Shown in pieces: positions 24,071 to 32,593 of a DNA stretch of 64,000 nt (position 1 is its first letter; each line of letters opens with the position of its first letter). Position numbers and translations under genes: made by a program. A model generated the notes under the pieces. The model had not been told where the DNA came from, did not search any database, and saw nothing but the letters and a program-made list of their open reading frames with translations. The DNA comes from Gracilibacillus caseinilyticus (GTDB lineage Bacteria > Bacillota > Bacilli > Bacillales > Amphibacillaceae): NCBI RefSeq assembly GCF_022919115.1, contig NZ_CP095072.1:1488001-1552000 (forward strand), written 5' to 3'.

Positions 24071-25792
24071 TTACTCCGATTTCGGAATAACTGGCAGCGT
24101 GATCGAAGATGGATGCTCGCTGTCATGATAAATTACTTGGTCTGCTGTTACCATTTTATCAGTCGTCATAAGGGTTTCGCCGGTATTCGGATTGACGTCA
24201 TACCATGGATAATTACTGGATGACACTTCGATTCGAATCGCGTGGCCGGGTAAAAAGACGTTACTGGTAGCCCACAGATCTAGTTCATATTCGACAATTT
24301 CTCCTGTTAGTGGTGCAGCTTCTTCTGATCCGTTACGCCATTTAGCTCTTACAATGCCGTCTGCTAGATTATAGGCTGTACCATCAGGAGCTACATCGAC
24401 TAATTTAACGGTGAAATCTGTATCTGGTGCGTCAGATGAAGCCCAAATATTTGCTTTGATCCAGCCTGTCACCTCCAAGGCATCTGTTAGTGGCTCAGAC
24501 GTATAAACAAGCACGTCATCTCGTTGCTCGATCACTGATTGGTCACGAGGACCTGCATTTCTTCCATTATAAAATAATACGCCTCCGCCATTTGTTGGCA
24601 CTGGGTTGTGTGGGTCATAGACAAAGGTATCTACTTTTTCTTCACCTGGCATTTCCGTTGATAAACTGCCGGAGGTCTGATGTGCTTCTCCATCACTATG
24701 CAAATAAAATGGTGTATATTGCGTCTCCGGAATAGGCCAGGCTGGTTCAGAACGCCATGTATTAGTCCCCATTGTAAAAATATGAACAGGATCTTTGCTA
24801 TCTAATATCGTTGTTTCTTTGCCCTTCAGCCAACGGTCAAACCATTTGATATGCAGGGAAGTAATGTCTTCTTTCCCGTCGATAGCATAGCCGGAGCTGG
24901 AGATACCGAAGGAACGCTCACCAATATCAGCATGGAACATACCATGAGCCCATGGACCGATGATCAGTTTCTGATTGTCATTGAGCTTGCTCATGTCTTC
25001 GTAATTTAAAATCGTTTGATTTAAGAAGTTATCATACCAGCCAGCTAAATGGAAGGCCGGCAAGTTTAATGCCTGCTCATGATTATAGGATTTATTCTTC
25101 ACTTCATCTACTAATTGATTGTTGATGTACTTTTCGAAGAGGTCACGTAATTCCGGATGTTTCATAACAGGTGGCCATTCTTGAACTGGCTTGTAATCAT
25201 GCCATTCTTCAATATGATTAAGGTCATGGATGATCTCTTTAACCGTTTCGGTATATTGTTCCGCTGTTTGTTTTCGTTTCAAATAATCCATAGCTACAGA
25301 ATCGAGTATCCACGTTTCAGAAGCAGCGAACTGGAATACACCATTTTGGTTAAAGGCATCGCCAGTAATGTTACCTGTCATTGCTGGGAAAATTACCTTT
25401 AAGGATGGCGGCTGTTCTAATGTTCCGTATATTTGGGTGAATCCGTAATAAGACAAACCAAACATCCCTACTTTTCCATTGGAATAAGGTAAGGCTGCGG
25501 CCCACTCCACTGCGTCGTAACCGTCTTCAACTTCTTGTGCAAAAGGTCGGAATTCGCCTTCAGATGCGAAGCGTCCTCTCACATCTTGAATAATCACGAT
25601 GTAACCACTCATCGCTAATCGGAACGGGTCCACATAACGATGTGAAAAATCAGGAAGGTTTTTATTATATGGTAAACGGCATAAAAGTACAGGATATGTA
25701 CCTTCATCACTCGGACGATAAATGTTAGCGTACAGCTTTACACCATCTCTTAGTTCACATGGTACTTCTCTATCCACAATAATTTGTTCCAT
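24071..25792 (-). CDS. CocE/NonD-family alpha/beta hydrolase (peptidase S15 fold)
   Basis: This 573-residue enzyme belongs to the CocE/X-Pro-dipeptidyl-peptidase family, serine hydrolases that cleave esters or acyl bonds. The N-terminal alpha/beta-hydrolase domain contains RDGVKLYANIYRP, the nucleophile motif GLSYYG with Ser114, and GPWAHG with a candidate catalytic His near residue 280. The C-terminal jelly-roll (PepX_C-like) includes APDTDFTVKLVDVAPDG and IRIEVSSSNYPWYDVNPNTG. No signal peptide is visible, so it is cytoplasmic. It lies 76 bases downstream of the OpuAC-like gene on the same strand. That invites the guess that it hydrolyses an imported choline or carnitine ester, but other substrates are equally possible. 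Confidence 0.83.
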   Translation of the reverse strand: MEQIIVDREVPCELRDGVKLYANIYRPSDEGTYPVLLCRLPYNKNLPDFSHRYVDPFRLAMSGYIVIIQDVRGRFASEGEFRPFAQEVEDGYDAVEWAAALPYSNGKVGMFGLSYYGFTQIYGTLEQPPSLKVIFPAMTGNITGDAFNQNGVFQFAASETWILDSVAMDYLKRKQTAEQYTETVKEIIHDLNHIEEWHDYKPVQEWPPVMKHPELRDLFEKYINNQLVDEVKNKSYNHEQALNLPAFHLAGWYDNFLNQTILNYEDMSKLNDNQKLIIGPWAHGMFHADIGERSFGISSSGYAIDGKEDITSLHIKWFDRWLKGKETTILDSKDPVHIFTMGTNTWRSEPAWPIPETQYTPFYLHSDGEAHQTSGSLSTEMPGEEKVDTFVYDPHNPVPTNGGGVLFYNGRNAGPRDQSVIEQRDDVLVYTSEPLTDALEVTGWIKANIWASSDAPDTDFTVKLVDVAPDGTAYNLADGIVRAKWRNGSEEAAPLTGEIVEYELDLWATSNVFLPGHAIRIEVSSSNYPWYDVNPNTGETLMTTDKMVTADQVIYHDSEHPSSITLPVIPKSE

Positions 25793-25868
25793 GTTATACC
25801 CTCATTTCTTTGTTATTGATTAAAGCAAATGCTGCACCAGTAATCACCAGTACAGCATAGCTTCTTTC

Positions 25869-26750
25869 CTACTTCCCTAACATTTCGTTTACTTTATCTT
25901 GATTATTGTCGATCCATTCTTGTGCTACTTTTTTTGGATCTTCACCATCATCTTCAATCTTCTTAATCATTGCTTCTACATCATCGATTGGAATGCTCCA
26001 ATTGCTTAAAAATTCATATGCATCTGATGCATTGTCTTTTAATTCTTTATTCGTTACAACGTGTACAGATGCTGTATCAAGTACCTTCATATCATCTTCT
26101 AAAATTTTAATGTCAAGTTTGTTGAACATCGTGTGTGGTCTCCAGCCATAAAAAAGAACGGCTTCTTCTTGCTGCATAAGCTTCATTGCCTGTGCAAGCA
26201 TACCACCTTCTGAAGAGTTAACTTGCTTTAAATCTAAACCATATTGATCGATTGCATCGTTAAGAACGCCTGTTACACTAGCACCTTTTTCAATAGAATA
26301 AAGGGTGTTATCAAACATGTCTTCTTTGCCTTTTAAGTCAGACACTTTATTAATATCTTCCATATAAGTCGGTACTACTAGTCCAGCAGCTGCTGGTGCA
26401 TAGCTTGTTGCTGTTTCTTCAATAGAATCACTGTATTCATCAAGGTATGTCTGGTGAACTGGAAGCCAAGCATCCATAAATACGTCAATGTCTCCGCGTG
26501 ATAAGCCTACATATACACTACCTGCGTCAGCGCTTGTTTCTTCTACAGTATATCCCATATCTTCAAAAATTAGTTTCGCAATTTCTGTTGGAGGTACTGT
26601 ACTTGTCCAAGGTGTTACACCTAATGTAATGGTTTTGTCCTCTGCGGATGCTTCATTGTCACTGCCTGATGTATCTTCTGAGGATGACCCACAGGCTGCC
26701 ATCACTAGTACCATGGTAAGAGCTAATAAACTTAATAATAGTTTTTTCAT
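25869..26750 (-). CDS. Glycine betaine/carnitine-binding lipoprotein (OpuAC-like)
   Basis: This 293-residue lipoprotein is the substrate-binding component of a quaternary-amine ABC transporter. Lipobox MAAC places the lipid on Cys20. The OpuAC domain begins TITLGVTPWTSTVPPTEIAKLIFEDMGY and contains DVFMDAWLPVHQTYLD and FYGWRPHTMF, with the tryptophans that form the aromatic box around trimethylammonium groups. It is the last transporter gene after the ATPase and permease. Given the carnitine catabolic genes upstream in the same operon, the natural ligand may be carnitine rather than, or as well as, betaine. Confidence 0.88.
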   Translation of the reverse strand: MKKLLLSLLALTMVLVMAACGSSSEDTSGSDNEASAEDKTITLGVTPWTSTVPPTEIAKLIFEDMGYTVEETSADAGSVYVGLSRGDIDVFMDAWLPVHQTYLDEYSDSIEETATSYAPAAAGLVVPTYMEDINKVSDLKGKEDMFDNTLYSIEKGASVTGVLNDAIDQYGLDLKQVNSSEGGMLAQAMKLMQQEEAVLFYGWRPHTMFNKLDIKILEDDMKVLDTASVHVVTNKELKDNASDAYEFLSNWSIPIDDVEAMIKKIEDDGEDPKKVAQEWIDNNQDKVNEMLGK

Positions 26751-26765
26751 TAAAATCTCTCCTCT

Positions 26766-27596
26766 TTATAATTTATTTCCTAGTCCTTGTGTAATTCGGT
26801 CAAGAATAATAGCGATAACTACTATTCCTAATCCACCAGTCAGACCAAGTCCAACGTTAACAGTTGAAATACCTGTTAATACGGTGTCTCCAAGACCTGG
26901 TGCACCAATCATGGATGCAACAACAGCCATTGATAGAGCAAGCATAATCGTTTGATTGACACCAGCCATTATTGTTGGTATCGCTAATGGAAGCTGTACT
27001 TTGAATAATAGCTGTGAAGAGGTAGAACCGAAGGCACGGGATGCTTCTACTACTTCTTCTGGTACTTGTCTGATTCCTAAGTTTGTCATTCTGACAGCTG
27101 GTGGTGCTGCGAAGACAAAGGTTGCAATAACGGCAGGGACACCGCCGAGTCCAAATAACAGAATAGCTGGAATTAAATAAACAAAGATCGGTAATGTCTG
27201 CATAAAATCCAGAATTGGTTTGACTATTTTATTTACTATTGAATTCATCGCACTTAAAATACCGATTGGCACACCAAGTACTACGGATATAATGGTAGAA
27301 ACGAGTACGATGGCTAGTGTTTGCATCGACTCCGGCCATAAATCAACTGAACCTAGATATATGGTACCGATCAGCGTAAATAACGCCACGCCTTTTCCGG
27401 CTGTTTTCCATGCTAACAAGATCAATACAATGGCGATAATTTCCGGTGGAATAAAGATTAATAGATTGGTTACACCATCAATGAAAGCGCCAATCCAATC
27501 ACTGATGCGGTCAAATAAACCACTGGTTACCGGAAGCAGCCAACCATTTACAAAATCGTTCGTCCATTGTTCTAATGGTAAGTCGAAGTAATTCAT
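26766..27596 (-). CDS. Quaternary-amine ABC transporter permease (OpuAB-like)
   Basis: This 276-residue permease of the OpuAB/ProW family has an N-terminal hydrophilic stretch (LPLEQWTNDFVNGWLLP) and about six helices. The conserved loop EEVVEASRAFGSTSSQLLFKVQLPLAIPTI contacts the ATPase. The gene overlaps the ATPase gene by four bases and is 15 bases from the binding-protein gene. It should form a homodimeric channel for uptake of betaine or carnitine. Confidence 0.88.
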   Translation of the reverse strand: MNYFDLPLEQWTNDFVNGWLLPVTSGLFDRISDWIGAFIDGVTNLLIFIPPEIIAIVLILLAWKTAGKGVALFTLIGTIYLGSVDLWPESMQTLAIVLVSTIISVVLGVPIGILSAMNSIVNKIVKPILDFMQTLPIFVYLIPAILLFGLGGVPAVIATFVFAAPPAVRMTNLGIRQVPEEVVEASRAFGSTSSQLLFKVQLPLAIPTIMAGVNQTIMLALSMAVVASMIGAPGLGDTVLTGISTVNVGLGLTGGLGIVVIAIILDRITQGLGNKL

Positions 27597-28795
27597 GAAG
27601 TCGCCCCCTCAGATGGTTTTTCTTTTCCTAGTACAAGACCAGAAAGAATAGAAACTCTTGAAATAATACCTAGTAACGCGCCATCGTCTAGAACTGCAAT
27701 TGGATATTTTGTGTCTGCAGCAATCCCGATTAAATCGTCTAATGGAGTGGTAGGCGCAGTAGTGTAGACTTCTTCTACAAGTACTTCTTCAATTGTAAGT
27801 CCTTCTTTATGAGCGCGAATCGCATCATCAATGGTAAGCAGTCCCTTATAGTTATCCTGCTTGTCAACTACAAAAATACTGGATACACCGGCTTCTTCCA
27901 TTTTGCGGACAGCCATACGTGGACCATCTTTGTAAGTGGTCAGGACTTTTGGTTTTTTCATGACGTGAGATGCTTCCAGTACTTTGGAGCGATCAACGTC
28001 TTTAACGAATTTCGTCACATAATCATTGGCCGGGTTCTCTAGAATTTCTTCTGCCGTACCAACTTGTACGATACGACCATCTTTCATAATCGCAATACGA
28101 TCGCCAAGCTTCAATGCTTCGTCTAAATCGTGTGTAATGAAAAGAACAGTTTTTCCTAATTTGTTTTGCAGCTTCAATAATTCATCCTGCATTTCTGTAC
28201 GAATGATCGGGTCTAATGCACTGAACGCTTCATCCATTAGTAGAATGTCAGGGTCATTTGTTAAAGCACGAGCCAAACCTACACGCTGTTGCATACCACC
28301 ACTAAGCTGGCTTGGAAGACTGTCTTCATAGCCTTTAAGGCCGACATCTAGAAGTGTTTGCTTCGCTCGTTCTTCACGCTCTTGTTTTGAAATCCCTTGA
28401 AGCTCTAATCCGTAAGCGACGTTTTGCAGTACGTTACGGTGTGGCAATAAACCGAATTTCTGGAATACCATCCCTAATTTCTGTCTTCTTGTTTCCGTAA
28501 GTGCTTTTTTGTCCATTTTGGTAATATCTTCACCGTCGATTAAAACTTCTCCATCAGTTGGTTCGATTAGACGGTTTACCAGACGAATAAGCGTTGATTT
28601 ACCACTACCGGATAGACCCATGATTACGAAGATCTCACCAGGTTTTACGGAAAATGAAGATTGGCTTACACCTACCGTCATTCCAGTATCTTCTAAAATT
28701 TGATCCTTTTGTTTACCTTCTTTTAACAGTTTTAATCCTTGTTGAGGATGTGAACCGAAAACTTTGGTTAATTGATTAACTTCTATTTTATTCAT
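27593..28795 (-). CDS. Quaternary-amine ABC transporter ATPase with CBS pair (OpuAA-like)
   Basis: This 400-residue ATPase has the full OpuAA/ProV layout. Walker A is GLSGSGKST, the signature LSGGMQQRVGLARAL, Walker B ILLMDEAFSALDP and the switch histidine in FITHDLDEALKLG. Two C-terminal CBS domains (from about residue 270, for example VSSIFVVDKQDNYKGLLT) sense ionic strength in the family. ATG 28795 is favoured over 28801, because AGAGGAG lies seven bases upstream of it but only one base from the other. It is the first transporter gene and follows the thioesterase gene within what looks like one operon. Osmotic activation of uptake is expected from the CBS pair. Confidence 0.88.
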   Translation of the reverse strand: MNKIEVNQLTKVFGSHPQQGLKLLKEGKQKDQILEDTGMTVGVSQSSFSVKPGEIFVIMGLSGSGKSTLIRLVNRLIEPTDGEVLIDGEDITKMDKKALTETRRQKLGMVFQKFGLLPHRNVLQNVAYGLELQGISKQEREERAKQTLLDVGLKGYEDSLPSQLSGGMQQRVGLARALTNDPDILLMDEAFSALDPIIRTEMQDELLKLQNKLGKTVLFITHDLDEALKLGDRIAIMKDGRIVQVGTAEEILENPANDYVTKFVKDVDRSKVLEASHVMKKPKVLTTYKDGPRMAVRKMEEAGVSSIFVVDKQDNYKGLLTIDDAIRAHKEGLTIEEVLVEEVYTTAPTTPLDDLIGIAADTKYPIAVLDDGALLGIISRVSILSGLVLGKEKPSEGATS

Positions 28796-28860
28796 AAACA
28801 TACTCCTCTATTTTTCATCCGACATCATCTCTTATCGTGTTGCGTTGATAAGAGCCGATT

Positions 28861-28889
28861 AATAAAACGTTGCGAATGAACGTTTTATT
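28861..28889 (-). terminator. Hairpin between the thioesterase and transporter genes
   Basis: A perfect 11-bp stem (AATAAAACGTT / AACGTTTTATT) overlaps the thioesterase stop codon. The A/T-rich stem and weak T tail suggest partial termination between the catabolic and the transport part of the operon. Confidence 0.45.
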
Positions 28890-29358
28890 TTATCCCGATT
28901 TGTCTTCCTGCTTGTTTAGGGGCTGCCAAATGTTTATGGTTGTTCCATATTGTTTCGATGGCTTCTGCTATTGTTTCTGGAAAAGGTGCAGGTCTTCCTT
29001 GCTCCATATCCATCCCCATCAGCATTTGCTCACTTGTGGCAATAAGATGCTGTTCATTATCCTGACGCACATACATTTCGAAAAATACGTGAAGACGTTT
29101 CGCATCTTTATTTAATAACTGTAATGTTACGTTGATGTCTTGTTTTTCGTTTGCTTCCTGCAAGTAACAGACGTGTGTTTCTAATGTGAAAATGGAATAG
29201 CTTAACTTCGCACGAGCCTGTTCATCCAGCCCGATGTGGTCGATCAATGCATCCACCGCCAGACTAAATCCTTTCGCGTAGGCTGCATCATTCATATGAC
29301 CGTTATAGTCTACCCATTCATTGCGGACAATGTCCTGATATGTGAAGTTACTCGGCAT
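28885..29358 (-). CDS. Hotdog thioesterase, probable betainyl-CoA thioesterase (CdhB-like)
   Basis: This 157-residue hotdog-fold acyl-CoA thioesterase has the 4HBT signature VDYNGHMNDAAYAKGF, followed by SYSIFTLETHVCYLQEA. In Pseudomonas carnitine catabolism the thioesterase partner splits betainyl-CoA into glycine betaine and CoA. Here it sits directly behind genes resembling carnitine dehydrogenase and the dehydrocarnitine cleavage enzyme, so I assign the same role. ATG 29358 is preferred over 29379 because GAGGTGAAA lies eight bases upstream. A G/C-rich hairpin separates it from the dehydrogenase gene. The specific substrate rests on context alone. Confidence 0.8.
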   Translation of the reverse strand: MPSNFTYQDIVRNEWVDYNGHMNDAAYAKGFSLAVDALIDHIGLDEQARAKLSYSIFTLETHVCYLQEANEKQDINVTLQLLNKDAKRLHVFFEMYVRQDNEQHLIATSEQMLMGMDMEQGRPAPFPETIAEAIETIWNNHKHLAAPKQAGRQIGIK

Positions 29359-29391
29359 GGGTTTCACCTCGTGTCTCATAGATTTCTAGTT

Positions 29392-29414
29392 TGGAGGGGA
29401 AAGAGCCCCCTCTA
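29392..29414 (-). terminator. Intra-operon hairpin
   Basis: TGGAGGGG pairs with CCCCTCTA across a 7-base loop just after the dehydrogenase stop codon. There is no T-run, so it is more likely an mRNA-stability or processing element than a terminator. Confidence 0.4.
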
Positions 29415-29417
29415 ACA

Positions 29418-30362
29418 CTAGATTTTAGATGCTGGCCAGTAGTCTTCTACTAAATCTAGTAGTTTTACTAAAAATTCATTACGTTTTTGTTCTAATTCTG
29501 TGATTGAAGTATCGCCAGCGTGGCTTTCACAGCCCTCGATGACTTTTTCTTTCAATTCATCTGTTAATTCAGGTGCTTCTAATTTTGTCCATGGTAATTT
29601 AAGCGCTGGTCCGAATTGTTCGAGCATATGGCGCATTCCTTGATCTCCACCTGCTAAGTGGAATGTTAAGAATGGTCCCATTTGTGCCCAGCGGAGTCCG
29701 GCACCGTAAATAATGGCTGCGTCAGCTTCTTCTGTTGTCACGATGCCATCGTTTACCAGGTGTAGCGCCTCACGCCATAAAGCTTCCATTAAACGGTCAG
29801 CTACATGACCTTCGATTTCTTTACGGATGACTAGTGGCTTCATATTGATCGATGTATAGAATGCTTTAGCTGTTTCTATAGCTTCTTCGCTCGTCTCTTT
29901 TCCGCCCACCAATTCTACTAGGGGTAATAAATATACAGGGTTAAATGGATGGGCTACCATTACACGTTCTGGATGTGTCAGCCCTTCTTGCAAAGTAGAT
30001 GGCATAATGCCTGAGGTGCTTGAGCCAATAATCGCATCAGGTTGTGCGTATTGATCGATTGATGCTAATACGTCTTTTTTTAATTGTTCGCGTTCTGGTA
30101 CATTTTCTTGAATTAAATACGCTTCTTTTACTGCTTCTTCAATAGTAGGAACAAAAGATAAGCGTTCCTTTGATGCATTTTCAGCAGTACCTAGTTTTTC
30201 AAGATCTGCCCATACTTGATCGACTACTTTTCTTGTGCGTTGTTCTGCACCTTCTGCAGGGTCAAACGCGATGACTTCATGTCCTTGTGCTAGGAAACGG
30301 GCAATCCATCCATTACCGATGACGCCAGTTCCGATGACGGCTACTTTTTTGATTTCAGCCAT
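29418..30362 (-). CDS. L-carnitine dehydrogenase (CdhA-like)
   Basis: This 314-residue NAD-dependent enzyme belongs to the 3-hydroxyacyl-CoA dehydrogenase family, in the branch containing L-carnitine 3-dehydrogenase, which oxidises L-carnitine to 3-dehydrocarnitine. The Rossmann motif GTGVIGNGWIAR starts at residue 11, with FDP at the end of the second strand. The active-site segment VMVAHPFNPVYLLPLVELVGG carries the conserved His. GLRWAQMGPFLTFHLAGG, typical of carnitine dehydrogenases, replaces the fatty-acid enzyme motif. It overlaps the cleavage-enzyme gene by one base. The neighbouring dehydrocarnitine cleavage enzyme and thioesterase strongly support the assignment. Confidence 0.86.
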   Translation of the reverse strand: MAEIKKVAVIGTGVIGNGWIARFLAQGHEVIAFDPAEGAEQRTRKVVDQVWADLEKLGTAENASKERLSFVPTIEEAVKEAYLIQENVPEREQLKKDVLASIDQYAQPDAIIGSSTSGIMPSTLQEGLTHPERVMVAHPFNPVYLLPLVELVGGKETSEEAIETAKAFYTSINMKPLVIRKEIEGHVADRLMEALWREALHLVNDGIVTTEEADAAIIYGAGLRWAQMGPFLTFHLAGGDQGMRHMLEQFGPALKLPWTKLEAPELTDELKEKVIEGCESHAGDTSITELEQKRNEFLVKLLDLVEDYWPASKI

Positions 30363-31255
30363 TATTTGCCTCCTCCGTTAGGGTTTCGTAAACCATACTG
30401 CTCTCTTGCTTCTGCTGGCGTCATAATCTCGATGCCATTTTGGTGAAGCATACCTGCTGCTTTATTAACGAGCTGATCGTTACGAGCTAGTACACCTTTA
30501 CTTATATAAAGATTGTCTTCCAATCCTACTCTGACGTTTCCGCCTAGTAATGCTGTTTGCATCAAGATTGGTAATTGCATACGTCCAATTCCAAATGCAG
30601 ACCAATGTGCATTGTCCGGCAGACGATTCTTCATGTAGAGCATTGTTTCAACATCTGCATCTGCTCCCCAAGGTATTCCTAAGCAGAATTGAAACATTGG
30701 ATCGTCATCGATCAAACCTTCATTTATTAATTGTTTCGCAAAACGAAGGTGGCCTGTATCGAAACATTCTAATTCAGGCTTTACACCAGCTTCTTGAACG
30801 AGCTTTGCCTGCTTACGAAGCCAATCGGTTGGACTCATATAAATCATGTTGCCGAAGTTTACTGATCCGCAATCAAGGGTACACATTTCAGGGAGTAATT
30901 CTCCGACTGGCTGATGTCTCTCCTCAGGTGTTTGCATATCAGTGCCGTCTCCGCCTGCTGCAGGTGTTTGTAAGCTCGGTATAAAATCTCCGCCTCCACC
31001 AGAGGTAATGTTAATGATTACATCTGTTTCTGCGTCGCGAATACGGTCTACAATTTCACGGTAGTGATTGACATCGTGGCTGATGCCACCTGTTTTAGGA
31101 TCACGTGCATGGACGTGGGCTACAGTTGCTCCTGCTTTTGCAGAGGCAATTGCTGCATCGGCAATTTCTTTCGGAGTGACAGGGACATGTGAACTCTTTG
31201 TCGTTGTGTCTCCTGCGCCGGTTACTGCTGCTGTCAGCATAATCTTCTTCGCCAT
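30362..31255 (-). CDS. BKACE-family 3-dehydrocarnitine cleavage enzyme (CdhC-like)
   Basis: This 297-residue protein belongs to the beta-keto acid cleavage enzymes (formerly DUF849), zinc TIM barrels that condense a beta-keto acid with acetyl-CoA. The metal ligands are visible in AHVHARD (His47, His49) and in GLEDN (Glu246). With dehydrocarnitine the products would be betainyl-CoA and acetoacetate. It is the first gene of the catabolic operon; AAAGGAG precedes the start. The promoter 90 bases upstream carries the TetR operator. The carnitine role comes from the adjacent dehydrogenase and thioesterase, as in the Pseudomonas cdh genes. Confidence 0.86.
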   Translation of the reverse strand: MAKKIMLTAAVTGAGDTTTKSSHVPVTPKEIADAAIASAKAGATVAHVHARDPKTGGISHDVNHYREIVDRIRDAETDVIINITSGGGGDFIPSLQTPAAGGDGTDMQTPEERHQPVGELLPEMCTLDCGSVNFGNMIYMSPTDWLRKQAKLVQEAGVKPELECFDTGHLRFAKQLINEGLIDDDPMFQFCLGIPWGADADVETMLYMKNRLPDNAHWSAFGIGRMQLPILMQTALLGGNVRVGLEDNLYISKGVLARNDQLVNKAAGMLHQNGIEIMTPAEAREQYGLRNPNGGGK

Positions 31256-31344
31256 ATGTTCACAACTCCTTTGTGTTCAAATTGAATAGTTATTAGTATT
31301 TATGTCGACTTTAAAAGTTTTGTGTCGAATTTGGCACAAGCAAA

Positions 31345-31373
31345 ACTATACCATCCGGACGGTAATCTTTCAA
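31345..31373 (-). promoter_or_regulatory. Promoter of the carnitine operon with embedded TetR operator
   Basis: On the minus strand TTGAAA (31368-31373) and TATAGT (31345-31350) are 17 bases apart. The near-perfect palindrome TACCATCCGGACGGTA at 31349-31364 fills the spacer and touches the -10. The identical 16-mer lies in the tetR promoter at 32131-32146. Bound repressor would directly block RNA polymerase. Confidence 0.8.
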
Positions 31374-31496
31374 GTTGATTTCAAAAGGAAAGGGCTTACT
31401 AAGGTAGGGCTTGCAAAGTTTTTAGAGAGGTTTATCACTGTTATAGCAAACGATCGCCCATTTTTTAATGATTTAGTAATTTTTTTGTCACAAACC

Positions 31497-31541
31497 GCAA
31501 AAAAAAACACCTTTCCATGTCTTCGATACGTGGAAAGATGT
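31497..31541 (-). terminator. Terminator of the tetR-like gene
   Basis: On the minus strand an 11-bp stem (ACATCTTTCCA / TGGAAAGGTGT) is followed by a run of nine or more T. Confidence 0.85.
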
Positions 31542-31547
31542 TAATGG

Positions 31548-32084
31548 TTATTCATCAATCGATGATAACAAAACTTTATAAATTTCTTGTTTTTTTTCTT
31601 CTTCGATATGGTAGATATCGAAAAGTTCGGCTAACCAAATCCCATCTGTTGCCAGGCGGATAATGGTTGCTTTCATTGGATCGATTCCTTCATTTTCGAT
31701 TTGTTCTTGCCATTCTTCATATAAATTGCGAATTGGATCCAGCAAATCTGGATTAACTGCTTTGGCAGCTAGAAGGCCAGCATTCATATCTTTGTTTTGG
31801 TACGTTTGATTAAAGGTAACATCTACATAGGAACGAATCCATCTGCCTTTTTCGTCTGGATCTTGTTTGGCATTGTCTTCTATTTTCTCTTGATAATTAA
31901 TGGCTAGATGCTGAACCATTCCTTCGACAAGTGCCTCTTTAGAAGGAAAATGATAAAGAAGTCCGCCTTTACTGATACCTGCCTGCTTGGCAACGGCATC
32001 TAACGTTAATTCAAATATACCACGTTCACTTACAACCTTTGAAGCAGCATTTAAAATCTCAACCTTTCTTGAAATACGGCTCAT
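31548..32084 (-). CDS. TetR-family repressor, probable regulator of carnitine catabolism
   Basis: This 178-residue TetR-family regulator has the N-terminal helix-turn-helix (FELTLDAVAKQAGISKGGLLYHFPSKEALV, about residues 24-53) and a ligand-binding C-terminal half. ATG 32084 is selected because AAAGGTG lies six bases upstream; the frame is open further up to 32123 but that would run toward the promoter. Its own promoter and the promoter of the divergent-in-function but co-directional carnitine operon contain the same 16-bp palindrome, so it most likely represses both and is released by carnitine or a catabolic intermediate. The Pseudomonas cdh genes use an AraC-type activator instead. Confidence 0.83.
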   Translation of the reverse strand: MSRISRKVEILNAASKVVSERGIFELTLDAVAKQAGISKGGLLYHFPSKEALVEGMVQHLAINYQEKIEDNAKQDPDEKGRWIRSYVDVTFNQTYQNKDMNAGLLAAKAVNPDLLDPIRNLYEEWQEQIENEGIDPMKATIIRLATDGIWLAELFDIYHIEEEKKQEIYKVLLSSIDE

Positions 32085-32126
32085 ATAAACACCTTTTCTT
32101 TGATAAAATATTCGGACTGTCACACT

Positions 32127-32155
32127 ACCATACCATCCGGACGGTAGAGTATCAA
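32127..32155 (-). promoter_or_regulatory. Autoregulated promoter of the tetR-like gene
   Basis: On the minus strand TTGATA (32150-32155) and TATGGT (32127-32132) are 17 bases apart. TACCATCCGGACGGTA at 32131-32146 occupies the spacer, in the same register as at 31345-31373. Confidence 0.8.
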
Positions 32156-32348
32156 TTAGGAAAGTGATACTTTTTATGGAATGGTCAGACTTACGGTAAT
32201 CTTATGTCTTTTTATGAAAAAGGTCAACAATATCACATAGTAATCTGTCCTCAAATTATTATCCCAATTGGAAGGAAAGTATACTCCCCTAAATGGATTT
32301 TTTTAAGCTTACTTGTAATTTTATACAAAGGAAGTTGGGAATGAGGTG

Positions 32349-32462
32349 ATGAAGCTGGGCAAACAAAGAGGTGTTATCGAATATCAAATAGTTGGATCTC
32401 AGAAACCAACGATTGTACTGGTTAGTGGTGGAGGCGGTCCTGTAGAAGGATGTAAACAGTAA
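32349..32462 (+). pseudogene. Alpha/beta-hydrolase N-terminal fragment
   Basis: A 37-codon frame reads MKLGKQRGVIEYQIVGSQ, then TIVLVSGGGGPVEG and a stop. This is the start of an alpha/beta-hydrolase (strand, then the GGG oxyanion-hole region), truncated before any catalytic residue. What follows (32463-32590) has no continuation, so it is a remnant. It lies next to another remnant of an RND transporter, so the region has suffered deletions. Confidence 0.55.
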
Positions 32463-32593
32463 TTTCGTCATAAACAGCGGTCATTTTTCCGCAATTGACA
32501 GATGGGTGTTTGATGGTGGATACAATAAAACAGGCAGTGAAAGAAAAAGCAGGTGCGAAAGGGGGGGAGTCAAAATAATAGCCGACCATAACT

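Noticed and set aside
26488..27591. Long plus-strand frames opposite the OpuAB/OpuAC genes
   Set aside because: Shadows of strongly coding minus-strand genes; their composition mirrors the complement and no ribosome binding sites are present.
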